Shown here: piece after piece, positions 18,024 through 27,018 of the stretch
Layout: the number at the start of each line of letters is the position of its first letter
Position numbering within the stretch: the stretch's first letter is position 1
From: Clostridium sp. CX1
GTDB taxonomy: Bacteria > Bacillota > Clostridia > Clostridiales > Clostridiaceae
Direction of reading: 5' to 3'
NCBI RefSeq assembly: GCF_025398335.1
Contig: NZ_JAODOO010000004.1
Span: forward strand, 1-64,000
DNA length: 64,000 bases
Made by a program: the position numbers and the translations under genes
The notes under the pieces: model-generated
Told to the model about the DNA's origin: nothing
Database searches by the model: none
Seen by the model: only the letters and a program-made list of their open reading frames with translations

Positions 18024-18586
18024 TATTTTTGTCCTCCCTTCAACTCGCTCTTATAATACTCAACAGCTTCATTAACTCCCTTTGTTACAGCCTTTGAAGT
18101 GATTGTTGAACCAGTAATTGCTTGAATTTCATTTTCACTAGCTACCGGTCTCTTTACAACTTCGAGAGCTTTGTCTGTAGCTTTGTCCTTATACTGGTCT
18201 GAAAATGCTGGTTCAGTAGCATTAGCTCCAAGGCCTGGAGTTTCTGAGTGAGATAAAATCTTTATTCCCTGAACCTTTCCATCTGTAGATACACCAACCA
18301 TCATCGTAATGGCTCCAGCATATCCCTTTGGAGTTACTTTTATAGCATATCCTTCTGTTTTTTCAGAACTTTTTCCTTCATTTACTTCTATAACATCACC
18401 TTTTGGTGAAATTTCTAATTTATTAAACTGCTCTGCCTTTGGCAAAATTAACTTCATAGCTTCAGAGTTAGCTTTTTTTTGCTGTTCAGCGATTGGTTTT
18501 TCTGTTACCGCGTGAGCTGCACCAAGTATAGCTCCTGCCATTCCAGCTACTATAAATAATCTTAATGCTAATTTAAATATTTTCAT
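18023..18586 (-). CDS. rnfG: Rnf complex subunit RnfG (operon 1), covalent FMN carrier
   Basis: 187 residues with one N-terminal helix and an extracytoplasmic FMN-binding domain. HSETPGLGANATEP is the conserved loop. AITGSTITSKAV near 153-164 is the flavinylation motif; operon 2 has the more usual TGAT form. FMN is attached through Thr by an ApbE-type transferase, which is not in this window. The gene overlaps rnfD and rnfE by 1 bp at each end. Confidence 0.93.
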   Translation of the reverse strand: MKIFKLALRLFIVAGMAGAILGAAHAVTEKPIAEQQKKANSEAMKLILPKAEQFNKLEISPKGDVIEVNEGKSSEKTEGYAIKVTPKGYAGAITMMVGVSTDGKVQGIKILSHSETPGLGANATEPAFSDQYKDKATDKALEVVKRPVASENEIQAITGSTITSKAVTKGVNEAVEYYKSELKGGQK

Positions 18587-19587
18587 TATTTCACCCCCTG
18601 AGTACCAAACACACGTGGAGCTGTATATTTATCAATTAGTGGTACTGCTAAGTTCATTATTAATATTGAGTAAGATACTCCCTCTGGATATCCTCCAAAT
18701 ATACGAATTACAGTTGATAAAAGTCCACATCCAAATCCAAATATAATTTGTCCCTTTGTAGTCATAGGTGAGGTAGTATAATCTGTAGCCATAAAGAAGG
18801 CTCCAAGCATTAGTCCACCAGTAAATATTTCATATAATCCATTACCTGTCATAAATCCTTGTCTTCCTATTACTGTAGTTAAAACTAAAACTGTACCTAT
18901 ATAAGTTACTGGTATATGCCATGTAATTATGCGTTTATAGAGCAAATATGCCGCTCCTATAATTAGTGCAATTGCTGACGTTTCTCCTATAGAACCACCT
19001 ATATGTCCTAAAAATACTGATGAAAGGCTTGGTAGTGCTCCTGGTTCATTTTTAAGTATTCCAAGTGGAGTAGCTCCAGTTATTCCATCTATAGTCCATG
19101 TAGTCATCGCTACAGGCCAAGATGCAAGTAGAAAAGCTCTTGCAGCAAGTGCTGGGTTTACGATATTTTGCCCAAGTCCACCAAATAGCTGTTTAACTAC
19201 TATAACTGCAAATACTCCACCTATAGCAACCATCCATAATGGAAGTGATGGCGGTACGTTAAAAGCCAATAATAAACCAGTTACTACTGCACTGTAATCT
19301 CCTACAGTTACCTTTCTGCCTGTATACTTTTGCCACACAAATTCTGATGCCACACAGGATAAAACTGAAACCAATATTACTAAAAATGCTTGAATTTTAA
19401 AGAAGTATATTCCTGCTAATGTAGCCGGAACTAATGCTATTGTTACATCTCTCATAATAGATTGTATCGTTGAATTCGAACGAATATGAGGCGATGATGA
19501 TAGTGTAAATATGCTATTCTTTTTTACAGAAGTATCCGCTTCTTTATTTTTAATTTCCGCAGCTTCTACCTTTGTTACTTGAGTCAT
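18586..19587 (-). CDS. rnfD: Rnf complex subunit RnfD (operon 1), membrane FMN protein
   Basis: 333 residues with about nine or ten membrane helices. The flavinylation threonine is in ITGATPLGILK. The HIRSNSTIQSIM, FGGLGQNIVNPALAARAF and AFFMATDYTTSPMT stretches are family hallmarks. I start at the ATG at 19587, 10 bp after AAGGAG; the in-frame GTG at 19596 abuts that site and is unlikely. It differs from RnfD2 by a longer hydrophilic N-terminus. Confidence 0.93.
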   Translation of the reverse strand: MTQVTKVEAAEIKNKEADTSVKKNSIFTLSSSPHIRSNSTIQSIMRDVTIALVPATLAGIYFFKIQAFLVILVSVLSCVASEFVWQKYTGRKVTVGDYSAVVTGLLLAFNVPPSLPLWMVAIGGVFAVIVVKQLFGGLGQNIVNPALAARAFLLASWPVAMTTWTIDGITGATPLGILKNEPGALPSLSSVFLGHIGGSIGETSAIALIIGAAYLLYKRIITWHIPVTYIGTVLVLTTVIGRQGFMTGNGLYEIFTGGLMLGAFFMATDYTTSPMTTKGQIIFGFGCGLLSTVIRIFGGYPEGVSYSILIMNLAVPLIDKYTAPRVFGTQGVK

Positions 19588-19605
19588 TAAAGTCACACTC
19601 CTTAT

Positions 19606-20931
19606 TTATTTTCTCTTACTGGCTAAGACTGTTCTTTTTGTATTACGTATAGTCTGAATTAAATGACGTTTTGCTGGACAAGAGAATGTACAACATCCAC
19701 ATTCTATACAGTCTAATCCATGATCTGCTTCAAAAGCATCTAAATTATTTCTTCTAGAGGATGAGTCAAGGAAAGATGGAATTAGATTCATCGGGCACGC
19801 TTGTACACATTTTCCACATCTTATACATGGTGATTCCTCTGGAAGTACTGCTTGCTTATCTGTAAGACATAATATTCCTGATGTCCCCTTAACTACTGGT
19901 AAATCAAGCATTGAAACGGTCATTCCCATCATTGGTCCACCAGCTATAACCTTAGTAGGTTCTTCTTTAAAACCACCACAGGCTTCTATAAGTTCCATCC
20001 AGTTAGTTCCAAGTTTAACTCTTAGATTTTTAGGTTCCTTTACAGCTTCTCCAGTTACTGTAACAACTCTTGTCATAAGAGGTCTTCCAAGAACTACAGC
20101 ATTATAAATTTCTCTAACTGTATCTACGTTTTGTACAATACATCCAGCATCTGCCGGTAACTTTCCTGAAGGCACCTCCCTGCTAGTAACAGCATAAATT
20201 AACTGTTTTTCAGCACCTTGAGGGTATTTAGTCTTTAATACCTTTACTTCTATATTAGATGCATCCTTTGCATTCTTTACAGCTTTTTCCATAACTTCTA
20301 CTGCATCCATCTTATTATTTTCAATGGCAATATAACCTTTTGCTTCAGGGAAAAGCTTTAGGATTATCTTTAATCCTTCAACTATATACTCACTTTCCTC
20401 CAGCATCATTCTATGGTCACAAGTTAGATAAGGCTCACATTCTGCTCCATTTACAATTATACTGTCAATTTTCTTATCTGGCGGAGGTGATAACTTAACA
20501 TGAGTAGGAAAACCTGCTCCACCCATACCAACTATTCCTGCTTCTTGTATCAATTTTATTATTTCTTCCTTAGAAAGGTCCTTGTAACTCCCTGGCTTAG
20601 CAAATTCAACTTCTTCATAGTTACCATCATTTTCAACTATAATTGCATTTACTTTTGTTCCAGCAGATGTAAATACAGGAGAAACATTTTTAACAGTTCC
20701 TGAGATACTGCTGAAAATTGGTGATGAAACAAAGCCCTTAGCCTCTCCTATTTTTTGGCCTACTAGAACTTTATCCCCTTTTTTTACCAAAGGATCACAA
20801 GGGGCACCTATATGCTGAGACATTGGAAATACTAAGTCTCCCTTTGGTAATAGCTCTTCAATCTGTTTGTTTTCTGTAAAATGCTTACCATGAGGTGGAT
20901 GTACACCCTTTTTAAAAGTCAGTAAATTCAT
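19606..20931 (-). CDS. rnfC: Rnf complex subunit RnfC (operon 1), NADH-site subunit
   Basis: 441 residues, soluble and membrane-associated. It holds the FMN/NADH site (GIVGMGGAGFPTHVKLSPP near residues 133-151, and AEPYLTCDHRMMLE-like NGAECEPYLTCDHR). Near 366-410 it has two 4Fe-4S motifs, CIRCGKCVQACP and CIECGCCTFSCP. It is the first gene of operon 1. Unlike operon 2 there is no rseC-like gene ahead of it, only an AT-rich leader of about 400 nt. ATG behind AGGAGG. Confidence 0.95.
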   Translation of the reverse strand: MNLLTFKKGVHPPHGKHFTENKQIEELLPKGDLVFPMSQHIGAPCDPLVKKGDKVLVGQKIGEAKGFVSSPIFSSISGTVKNVSPVFTSAGTKVNAIIVENDGNYEEVEFAKPGSYKDLSKEEIIKLIQEAGIVGMGGAGFPTHVKLSPPPDKKIDSIIVNGAECEPYLTCDHRMMLEESEYIVEGLKIILKLFPEAKGYIAIENNKMDAVEVMEKAVKNAKDASNIEVKVLKTKYPQGAEKQLIYAVTSREVPSGKLPADAGCIVQNVDTVREIYNAVVLGRPLMTRVVTVTGEAVKEPKNLRVKLGTNWMELIEACGGFKEEPTKVIAGGPMMGMTVSMLDLPVVKGTSGILCLTDKQAVLPEESPCIRCGKCVQACPMNLIPSFLDSSSRRNNLDAFEADHGLDCIECGCCTFSCPAKRHLIQTIRNTKRTVLASKRK

Positions 20932-21513
20932 TTTAATCCTCCTATCTTTATTGTTGACACTTTTTTAACAATTGCAAGATTTTTCAACAATTTTTTTAAA
21001 ATTTATGCAGTATTTTCTTATTATTTTTATTTTTTTATGAAACTTTTGTCTCAATTTAGTCTTTTTTTACTGCATTTGGTGTTGTCTATCAAGTAAAATA
21101 TAAAAATATAGACTTGCTTTGCATGCGCTGTAACTAACTGTAGTACTAATTAAATACATATTCAGAATTGATAAAAGGTTGAGCATTAAAGAAACTTAGA
21201 GCTTATAATATGACTATAGCATATGTGTTTTTAAGCTGTACTATCTAGGATACTTGCTGCTGTATCAATCATATTAGCATAAATTTCATTAATGCATTAT
21301 AAAAAGCTTTTTGTCGATATACTGTTCTCACTTGTAATTATACTTGTTAAAAATTTAATTACAATAGCTTTTCGCAAACGTTTTCTATGCAATAATCCAA
21401 AATCATTCAAATTTTATTACCAATGAAGTAAAATATATGAACAAAAGCCAACTTTCTTTAATTGTACTTAAATTTATTAAACTTCATTAGTACTAATAGA
21501 AAACAAACATAAT
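20932..21513. other. Long AT-rich leader/intergenic region between the two Rnf operons
   Basis: No gene or ribosome site is seen on either strand. The region holds the operon 1 promoter (21333-21366) and therefore an rnfC1 leader of about 395 nt. Within the leader an 8-bp inverted repeat ATGCAGTA (21005-21012 with 21068-21075) and a TTAACAA half-site near 20966 are visible. No known riboswitch is recognised. Confidence 0.6.
21333..21366 (-). promoter_or_regulatory. Rnf operon 1 promoter with Rex-like operator (conserved 34-bp element)
   Basis: On minus, TTGTAA (-35), a 16-bp spacer and TATAAT (-10) lie inside a 34-bp block that matches 33 of 34 bases of the block ahead of operon 2. Its ends are perfect inverted repeats TGTAATTA/TAATTACA. 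On plus, 21344-21361 reads TTGTTAAAAATTTAATTA, 12 of 14 fixed positions of the clostridial Rex consensus TTGTTAA-N4-TTAACAA. Rex control is inferred. Confidence 0.6.
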
Positions 21514-21570
21514 AAAAAACCTTCAGAAGGTTAACAGATTAAAATCTGTTGAACTCCTGAAGGTTTTTTA
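21514..21570 (-). terminator. Terminator of Rnf operon 2
   Basis: A stem with AAAAAACCTTCAG against CTGAAGGTTTTTT and an inner AACAGATT/AATCTGTT stem lies 3 bp after rnfB2. T-runs flank both sides, so it probably works in both directions. Confidence 0.85.
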
Positions 21571-21573
21571 AAT

Positions 21574-22434
21574 TTAATTGGAATTATTAGAAGCAATCTC
21601 TTGTTGACTCTCTACTATGGTTTTAACTCCTTCTGCTGCTTTAATAGCTCCCGTTGGACACTTAAGTATACAGGTAGGGTTATCGCATTTTTCAATACAT
21701 ATATGAGAGTCTACCACTGCTAGGTTATTTTCCACCTTTACAGCACCATGAGGACAATTTTTTGCACAAATTCCACAGCCAAGGCAAGAAATATCACAAA
21801 GTTTTCTCGCTACAGCTCCTTTGTCTTTTGAATTACAGTTAATACTCACTGGTGATCCTATAGGCACCATATGCATAACTTTTTTAGGACAAACTGTTTC
21901 GCATTTTCCACAGCCAGTACATTTTTTTTCGTTAACTATAGGCAATCCTTCTTCGCTCATTGTCATTGCACCAAAAGGACAGTTTTTAACACAAGTTCCA
22001 AAACCTAAGCAACCATACTGACAGCCTTTAGGACCCCCTTGAAGTAAGCCTGCTGCAACACAATCTTCTATTCCTTGGTACTTATAATTTCTAACTGCTT
22101 TGCTATGACTGCCACCACATCTTACTTGAGCAACCCTTGGCTCAACCTCCGGAGCAACTTTTCCTGTAAGTTCAGCAACCATATTGGCTACTGGCTTTTT
22201 ACCAGGTATACAAAGATTAGGAGGTACATCAGCGTCTAAGACTACTGCCTCAGCATAGCCTGCACAACCAGCATAACCACAGGCACCACACTGCCCCTTT
22301 GGCAGTATGTCTTCTACCATGTGAATAAGTGGGTTTACTTCCACAGCAAACTTTTTGTTAACATAGGCTAGAACAAAACCAAATATTAGACCTACAATAG
22401 TCATTACAATTAAAACTAAAATTGGAGTACTCAT
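21574..22434 (-). CDS. rnfB: Rnf complex subunit RnfB (operon 2)
   Basis: 286 residues: an N-terminal helix, then GQCGACGYAGC with NLCIPG. The next motifs are CQYGCLGFGTCVKNCP, CTGCGKCETVCP and CLGCGICAKNCP. The last motif is spaced CIEKCDNPTCILKCP, which differs from the classical CxxCxxCxxxCP of RnfB1. The KCGGC of RnfB1 is RCGGS here, so one cysteine is missing. These differences suggest the two RnfB proteins are tuned to different ferredoxins or potentials. Confidence 0.95.
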   Translation of the reverse strand: MSTPILVLIVMTIVGLIFGFVLAYVNKKFAVEVNPLIHMVEDILPKGQCGACGYAGCAGYAEAVVLDADVPPNLCIPGKKPVANMVAELTGKVAPEVEPRVAQVRCGGSHSKAVRNYKYQGIEDCVAAGLLQGGPKGCQYGCLGFGTCVKNCPFGAMTMSEEGLPIVNEKKCTGCGKCETVCPKKVMHMVPIGSPVSINCNSKDKGAVARKLCDISCLGCGICAKNCPHGAVKVENNLAVVDSHICIEKCDNPTCILKCPTGAIKAAEGVKTIVESQQEIASNNSN

Positions 22435-22449
22435 TTCCTCAGCTCCTTT

Positions 22450-23031
22450 CTAAATTGCGATCATGCCGGAAAAACCAAGGAAGGCTAATGCCAGCATTCC
22501 AGCTAAGATAAACGCAATTCCTAATCCTTCTAGAGGTTTAGGCACATCTGCCAGTCTTAACTTTTCTCTTAAACTTGCCATAAGAATTATTGCTAGTGCA
22601 AATCCTAGTCCTGAGCCTATAGCATGAACTACGCTCTTTAAAAAGGAATAGTTAGACTCTGCATTTAATAGTGGTACTCCAAGAACAACACAGTTTGTAG
22701 CTATTAATAGCAAATAGATTCCCCACATATTATATAAGGCTGGTGCTTGCTTTTTTATAATCGTTTCCAAAAGCTGAACAAAGCTTGCAATTAATAGAAC
22801 AAATACCACAGTGGTTAAAAAAGTTAGATTATATGGCAGCAGTACAAAATGGTATACAACCCAAGCAAGCATTGAACTCAAGGTCATTACTGAGGTAACT
22901 GCCATACCCATACCAATAGAAGCATTTAAGTTTTTAGAAACTCCAAAGAAAATACATAGTCCTAAAAATCTCGTTAAAACAAAGTTATTTACAACTACAG
23001 CACTTATAAAAATAGTCAAATATTCACCCAT
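22450..23031 (-). CDS. rnfA: Rnf complex subunit RnfA (operon 2)
   Basis: 193-residue six-helix membrane subunit. The cysteines are in RFLGLCIFFG and TNCVVLGVP. By eye about half the residues match RnfA1, so this is an old divergence and not a fresh tandem copy. The start overlaps the rnfE2 stop by 1 bp. Confidence 0.95.
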   Translation of the reverse strand: MGEYLTIFISAVVVNNFVLTRFLGLCIFFGVSKNLNASIGMGMAVTSVMTLSSMLAWVVYHFVLLPYNLTFLTTVVFVLLIASFVQLLETIIKKQAPALYNMWGIYLLLIATNCVVLGVPLLNAESNYSFLKSVVHAIGSGLGFALAIILMASLREKLRLADVPKPLEGLGIAFILAGMLALAFLGFSGMIAI

Positions 23032-23654
23032 TAAGCTTCACCCCTCTCAGCTTGAAGTCTTGCAGAACGTTCTAGCATCATCTTATAGCCAGCTACCAAA
23101 TATCCAATTAGTATGAAACCTCCAGGAGGAAGTATCATAATTAGAGCTGGATTATACCATGAACCTAATATGTGAATTCCGAATATAGTACCTGCTCCAA
23201 AAAGCTCTCGAATTATCCCTACTGAAACCATAGCTAATGCAAAGCCACATCCCATTCCTAAACCATCGAAGAAGGAAGGTATTACAGAATTCTTTGAAGC
23301 GAAAACTTCCGCACGAGCTAGAATAATAGCAAAAACAACTATAAGTGATAAATAAATACCTAATGCTTTATAAAGATGTGGGAAGTAAGCCTGTAGTACT
23401 AATTGAACTACAGTAACTATAGTTGCTATTGATGTAATGTAAACCGGCACTCTAACTTTAGGATTTACTAACTTTCTAGTAAAGGATACCACAGTATTGT
23501 TTGCAGTTATAACAAATAACACTGATAGACCCATGGTTAGAGCATTTGTTGCCGTTGAAGTTACCGCTAATGCCGGACATAAACTAAGTGCAAGAACGAA
23601 AATAGGATTTTCTGCAATTATGCCTTTTTTAAATATATTCCATAATTCTTTCAT
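23031..23654 (-). CDS. rnfE: Rnf complex subunit RnfE (operon 2)
   Basis: 207-residue membrane subunit with NPIFVLALSLCPALAVTSTATNAL. The expected second cysteine is absent: the segment reads YLSLIVVFAIILARAEVFASKNS, with Phe-Ala where RnfE1 has Asn-Cys (VVNCVILGRAEAYASKNS). The ATG at 23654 is chosen because AGGAGG lies 7 bp before it. An upstream TTG at 23672 would place the ribosome site inside the gene and overlap rnfG2. Confidence 0.93.
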   Translation of the reverse strand: MKELWNIFKKGIIAENPIFVLALSLCPALAVTSTATNALTMGLSVLFVITANNTVVSFTRKLVNPKVRVPVYITSIATIVTVVQLVLQAYFPHLYKALGIYLSLIVVFAIILARAEVFASKNSVIPSFFDGLGMGCGFALAMVSVGIIRELFGAGTIFGIHILGSWYNPALIMILPPGGFILIGYLVAGYKMMLERSARLQAERGEA

Positions 23655-23655
23655 A

Positions 23656-24219
23656 CTACTTACCTCCTGCAAATTCTACAACTTGCTCTACAGCTTCTTT
23701 GACAGCCTTAGTTACTGCTCTTGATGAAATAGTAGCTCCTGTCATAGCTTGTATATTATCAGTATTAGATTTATCCTTTGTAACTTCTAATGCTTTAGCT
23801 TCTTTATCTTTAAACTGATTCTTAAAAGGATCTTTACTTGCATTGTCACCTAAACCCGGTGTCTCGTTATGAGATATAATCTCATAACCTATAACTTTTC
23901 CTTGTGGTGTAACAGCCACAAGCATTTTTATTGCTCCACCATAACCTTTACTTTCTGATGGAACTACGTAGGCAATGGTTTTTCCACCCTGCTGTGCTTC
24001 AAACCACTCCTTTTTACCATCTATAGCCTTAAAGTTTTCTGCATCCTTAACTAAGGATTTCATTGATTGATTTTTCATCACAACCGCTTTTTCTTTGGCA
24101 ATAGGATTAGTTACAAAGTAAACTGCTGCAATTATTGCCCCAGATATAAAACAGGCCGCAGCTAAATTCATTGTAATTTGGAAAATACTATACTTCTTTT
24201 CTATATGTTCAGCTGACAT
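23656..24219 (-). CDS. rnfG: Rnf complex subunit RnfG (operon 2), covalent FMN carrier
   Basis: 187 residues, the same length as RnfG1. One N-terminal helix (about 14-36) is followed by the FMN domain with ISHNETPGLGDNASKDPF and the flavinylation motif AMTGATISSRAVT near 159-171. It begins 5 bp downstream of rnfD2, and its stop lies 1 bp before the chosen rnfE2 start. Confidence 0.94.
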   Translation of the reverse strand: MSAEHIEKKYSIFQITMNLAAACFISGAIIAAVYFVTNPIAKEKAVVMKNQSMKSLVKDAENFKAIDGKKEWFEAQQGGKTIAYVVPSESKGYGGAIKMLVAVTPQGKVIGYEIISHNETPGLGDNASKDPFKNQFKDKEAKALEVTKDKSNTDNIQAMTGATISSRAVTKAVKEAVEQVVEFAGGK

Positions 24220-24224
24220 TTCAA

Positions 24225-25214
24225 TTACCTCCTTATCCCAAATTTAACTGGAGGACATAGACGATCAATTAAAGGTGTAACACTGTTCATTAATAGTATT
24301 GAGTAACATACTCCTTCAGGATAACCACCCTTTAGTCTAATTAACACAGTAAGAGCTCCAGCACCTACAGCAAAAATAATTTGTCCCTTTTTTGTAATTG
24401 GAATAGTAACCATATCTGTAGCCATAAAGAAAGCTCCTATTATCAATCCTCCAGCCATTACATGGAATATAGGGTCTCCTGTAAATAGCCCTGCTGGTCC
24501 GAATATCCATGTCAAAATAGCCACTGTACCAATCATAAAAACTGGCACTTGCCAATTGATGTATTTCTTATATATTAGATAAAGTCCACCAATAATTAAT
24601 AATATTGTAGAAGTTTCCCCAATACTTCCATTACGAGTTCCAATGAATAATGCCTTGTATAATTCTGAAGTTCCCCCAAAGGTCTCTAATAATTTTCCAT
24701 ACCCCTGCTGTTTCAATATATTTAATGGCGTAGCAGAAGTTACTACATCGACACTAGTAGTAATTTTACTCCAGGTAGTCATAGCAATAGGCCATGAAAC
24801 CATTAAAGCTGCTCTTCCTATATGAGCTGGGTTAAAAATGTTATATCCTAGTCCTCCCATTGAATGTTTACAAATAACAATGGCTATGAAAGAACCAATG
24901 GCCATCATATAAGGTGGTAATGTAGGTGGTACACACATTGCCAATAACAAGCCAGTTAAAAAAGCACTTCCATCATTAATAGTTATTTCCTTACCCCTAA
25001 CCTTTTGTACAAAATATTCACAGGCTACAGCAGCTAAAATACCTACTACCATTATAGTTAGAGCTGGTATTCCAAAATTATACACACCAAAAATAGCTGC
25101 AGGCGCTAGTGACGCACTGACACTCCACATTATCTTAGAAATAGATTCCTCTGCACGAATATGCGGTGATGTGGACACTGTTAATAGATTATCGTTAACT
25201 TTAATTTCAGCCAT
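24225..25214 (-). CDS. rnfD: Rnf complex subunit RnfD (operon 2)
   Basis: 329 residues with about nine or ten helices. The flavinylation site is VTSATPLNILK. STSPHIRAEESISKIMW, GGLGYNIFNPAHIGRAAL and GAFFMATDMVTIPIT are conserved family segments. The Asn-Pro-Ala motif and overall order match RnfD1, with many substitutions in the loops. It lies 13 bp after rnfC2. Confidence 0.95.
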   Translation of the reverse strand: MAEIKVNDNLLTVSTSPHIRAEESISKIMWSVSASLAPAAIFGVYNFGIPALTIMVVGILAAVACEYFVQKVRGKEITINDGSAFLTGLLLAMCVPPTLPPYMMAIGSFIAIVICKHSMGGLGYNIFNPAHIGRAALMVSWPIAMTTWSKITTSVDVVTSATPLNILKQQGYGKLLETFGGTSELYKALFIGTRNGSIGETSTILLIIGGLYLIYKKYINWQVPVFMIGTVAILTWIFGPAGLFTGDPIFHVMAGGLIIGAFFMATDMVTIPITKKGQIIFAVGAGALTVLIRLKGGYPEGVCYSILLMNSVTPLIDRLCPPVKFGIRR

Positions 25215-25227
25215 TTTAAATCACCTC

Positions 25228-26550
25228 CTACTTTTTAGCAGCCTGTGCTGCTGCGTTTTGAGCCTTACAGTACTTAATGTATTGAACAATGTTTCGCTTA
25301 GCTGGACATCCGTAAACACAACTTCCACATTCTACGCAATCTAATAAGTTGAAATCTTCTTTAGCTTCTTGGTAAAGATTACGTTCTCCTAATATACTAA
25401 GCATACTTGGATTCAACCCCATAGGACAGGCATCTACGCATCGTCCACATCTTATACATGGTTTTTCCTTTCCAGAGTTAACATCTTCTTTGCTCAAAGC
25501 TAAAATTCCTGATACTCCTTTAATTACAGGAAGGTCTAAATTTGATTGTGCAAATCCCATCATTGGCCCACCCATAATAATTTTTTCTGGCGATTTTACA
25601 AGCCCTCCACAAAATTCTATAGCTTGGGCAAAAGTGGTGCCAATTCTTAGTACAAGATTCTTTGGTTCCTTTAAAGCTCCTCCACTAACTGTTGTAACTC
25701 TTTGAATTAGTGGAATTCCTTTTGTTACTGCATCACTTATAGCTATTACTGTACCAACATTTTGAACTACTACTCCTACCTCCATAGGCAGTCCTCCAGA
25801 TGGAACTTCCCTATCAGTCAATATCTTTATAAGCATTTTTTCAGCACCTTGAGGATATTTAGTAGGAAGAGCAACTACCTTAACACTAGTCCCTTGAAAA
25901 GCTTTTTCCATAGTGCTAATTGCATCGGGCTTGTTATCTTCAATTCCAACAAAGCCCCTGTCAACCCCAAGAATTTTCATTACTATCAAAACTCCAGTTA
26001 CTATCCGATCTGTATATTCAAGCATTGCTCTGTGGTCAGAGGTTAAATATGGCTCACATTCTGCTGCATTTAATATGAAGGTATCGATTTTTTTATCTTT
26101 TGGCGGAGCAAGTTTTACATGAGTAGGAAAGGTAGCTCCTCCCATACCAACTATACCTGCTTCCCTAATAATGCTGCGTAATTCATCTTCATTTAAGCCT
26201 TTCCACTCCCGTTCTATTGGTATTCCCTCTACCCATTGATCCATTCCATCGTTTTCAATGACAATAGAAAGGCACTTCCCAAACACTGGATGCGGATACT
26301 CTGATACATCAGTAACTTTACCGGAAATAGATGCATGTACATTACTTGACACAAAGGCATCATTTTTGGCAATAACCTGTCCCTTTTTAACTTCATCTCC
26401 TTTATTAACTATTGGTGTACAGGGTGCTCCAATATGTTGTCTTACCGGAATGATAACTTTGCTTGGCAGAGGAGCTATTTCAATGCTTTTCCCAGCTGTG
26501 TAATTTTTACGACCATTTGGGTGCACTCCACCACGAAAACTTCTTACCAT
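25228..26550 (-). CDS. rnfC: Rnf complex subunit RnfC (operon 2)
   Basis: 440 residues. The FMN/NADH segment is GIVGMGGATFPTHVKLAPP, and the cluster motifs are CIRCGRCVDACP and CVECGSCVYGCP. The C-terminus ends in an Ala/Lys-rich tail (NAAAQAAKK). Length and domain order match RnfC1. It follows the rseC-like gene by 54 bp, the arrangement I associate with acetogenic and related clostridia. ATG behind AGGGGG. Confidence 0.95.
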   Translation of the reverse strand: MVRSFRGGVHPNGRKNYTAGKSIEIAPLPSKVIIPVRQHIGAPCTPIVNKGDEVKKGQVIAKNDAFVSSNVHASISGKVTDVSEYPHPVFGKCLSIVIENDGMDQWVEGIPIEREWKGLNEDELRSIIREAGIVGMGGATFPTHVKLAPPKDKKIDTFILNAAECEPYLTSDHRAMLEYTDRIVTGVLIVMKILGVDRGFVGIEDNKPDAISTMEKAFQGTSVKVVALPTKYPQGAEKMLIKILTDREVPSGGLPMEVGVVVQNVGTVIAISDAVTKGIPLIQRVTTVSGGALKEPKNLVLRIGTTFAQAIEFCGGLVKSPEKIIMGGPMMGFAQSNLDLPVIKGVSGILALSKEDVNSGKEKPCIRCGRCVDACPMGLNPSMLSILGERNLYQEAKEDFNLLDCVECGSCVYGCPAKRNIVQYIKYCKAQNAAAQAAKK

Positions 26551-26604
26551 TTACAAATCCCCCTCTTGAAATGTTTTATGAAAATAATTTTAAACTTTGT
26601 TTTG

Positions 26605-27018
26605 TTATAGAATTCGAGTAATGACTGGCTTCATTTTCTCATTATTATGAGCTAATTTATCAAAAACCTTTATATATATAAATGCTAAAATAAAGGCTAT
26701 TATACCTCCTCCGATTTGAAACAACCTTAAGGATCCTCCTGTTTCTTCTGATATCCATCCTCCAAGCAAAACACCTAAAAAAATTGCAATTAGTGGCAGT
26801 ATATAAACAACAAATGCTGCCTTAAGCATATTCTCCTCTTTTATTTCAAATAAGACCCGTTGTCCAGGTTTAGCTCCAAGAGAATTTTCTACATCTAATA
26901 CTGCAGCATTATCACCTGGACAAGCACCACAGTTTTTACAATCACCATGTCTACTAGACTTTACCTTTGCTATTTTACCACTAACCTCAATGACTATTCC
27001 TTCAGATTCCTTTTTCAT
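26605..27018 (-). CDS. rseC: RseC/SoxR-reducing family protein heading Rnf operon 2
   Basis: 137 residues. The N-terminal domain has the cysteine motif CKNCGACPG near 27-35. Two membrane helices follow (AAFVVYILPLIAIFLGVLLG and IGGGIIAFILAFIYI). Homologues assist the Rsx/Rnf-dependent reduction of SoxR in enterobacteria and occur as the first gene of rnf operons in several clostridia, where a regulatory or assembly role is proposed. Only operon 2 has one here. Confidence 0.88.
   Translation of the reverse strand: MKKESEGIVIEVSGKIAKVKSSRHGDCKNCGACPGDNAAVLDVENSLGAKPGQRVLFEIKEENMLKAAFVVYILPLIAIFLGVLLGGWISEETGGSLRLFQIGGGIIAFILAFIYIKVFDKLAHNNEKMKPVITRIL

Noticed and set aside
20932-21513. Known riboswitch in the long rnfC1 leader
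   Set aside because: No recognisable conserved core of a familiar riboswitch class is visible; only a weak 8-bp inverted repeat.
15936-26550. Assembly duplication as an explanation of the twin Rnf operons
   Set aside because: The two copies differ at roughly half of protein positions and in lengths, intergenic regions and rseC content, so they cannot be the same locus assembled twice.
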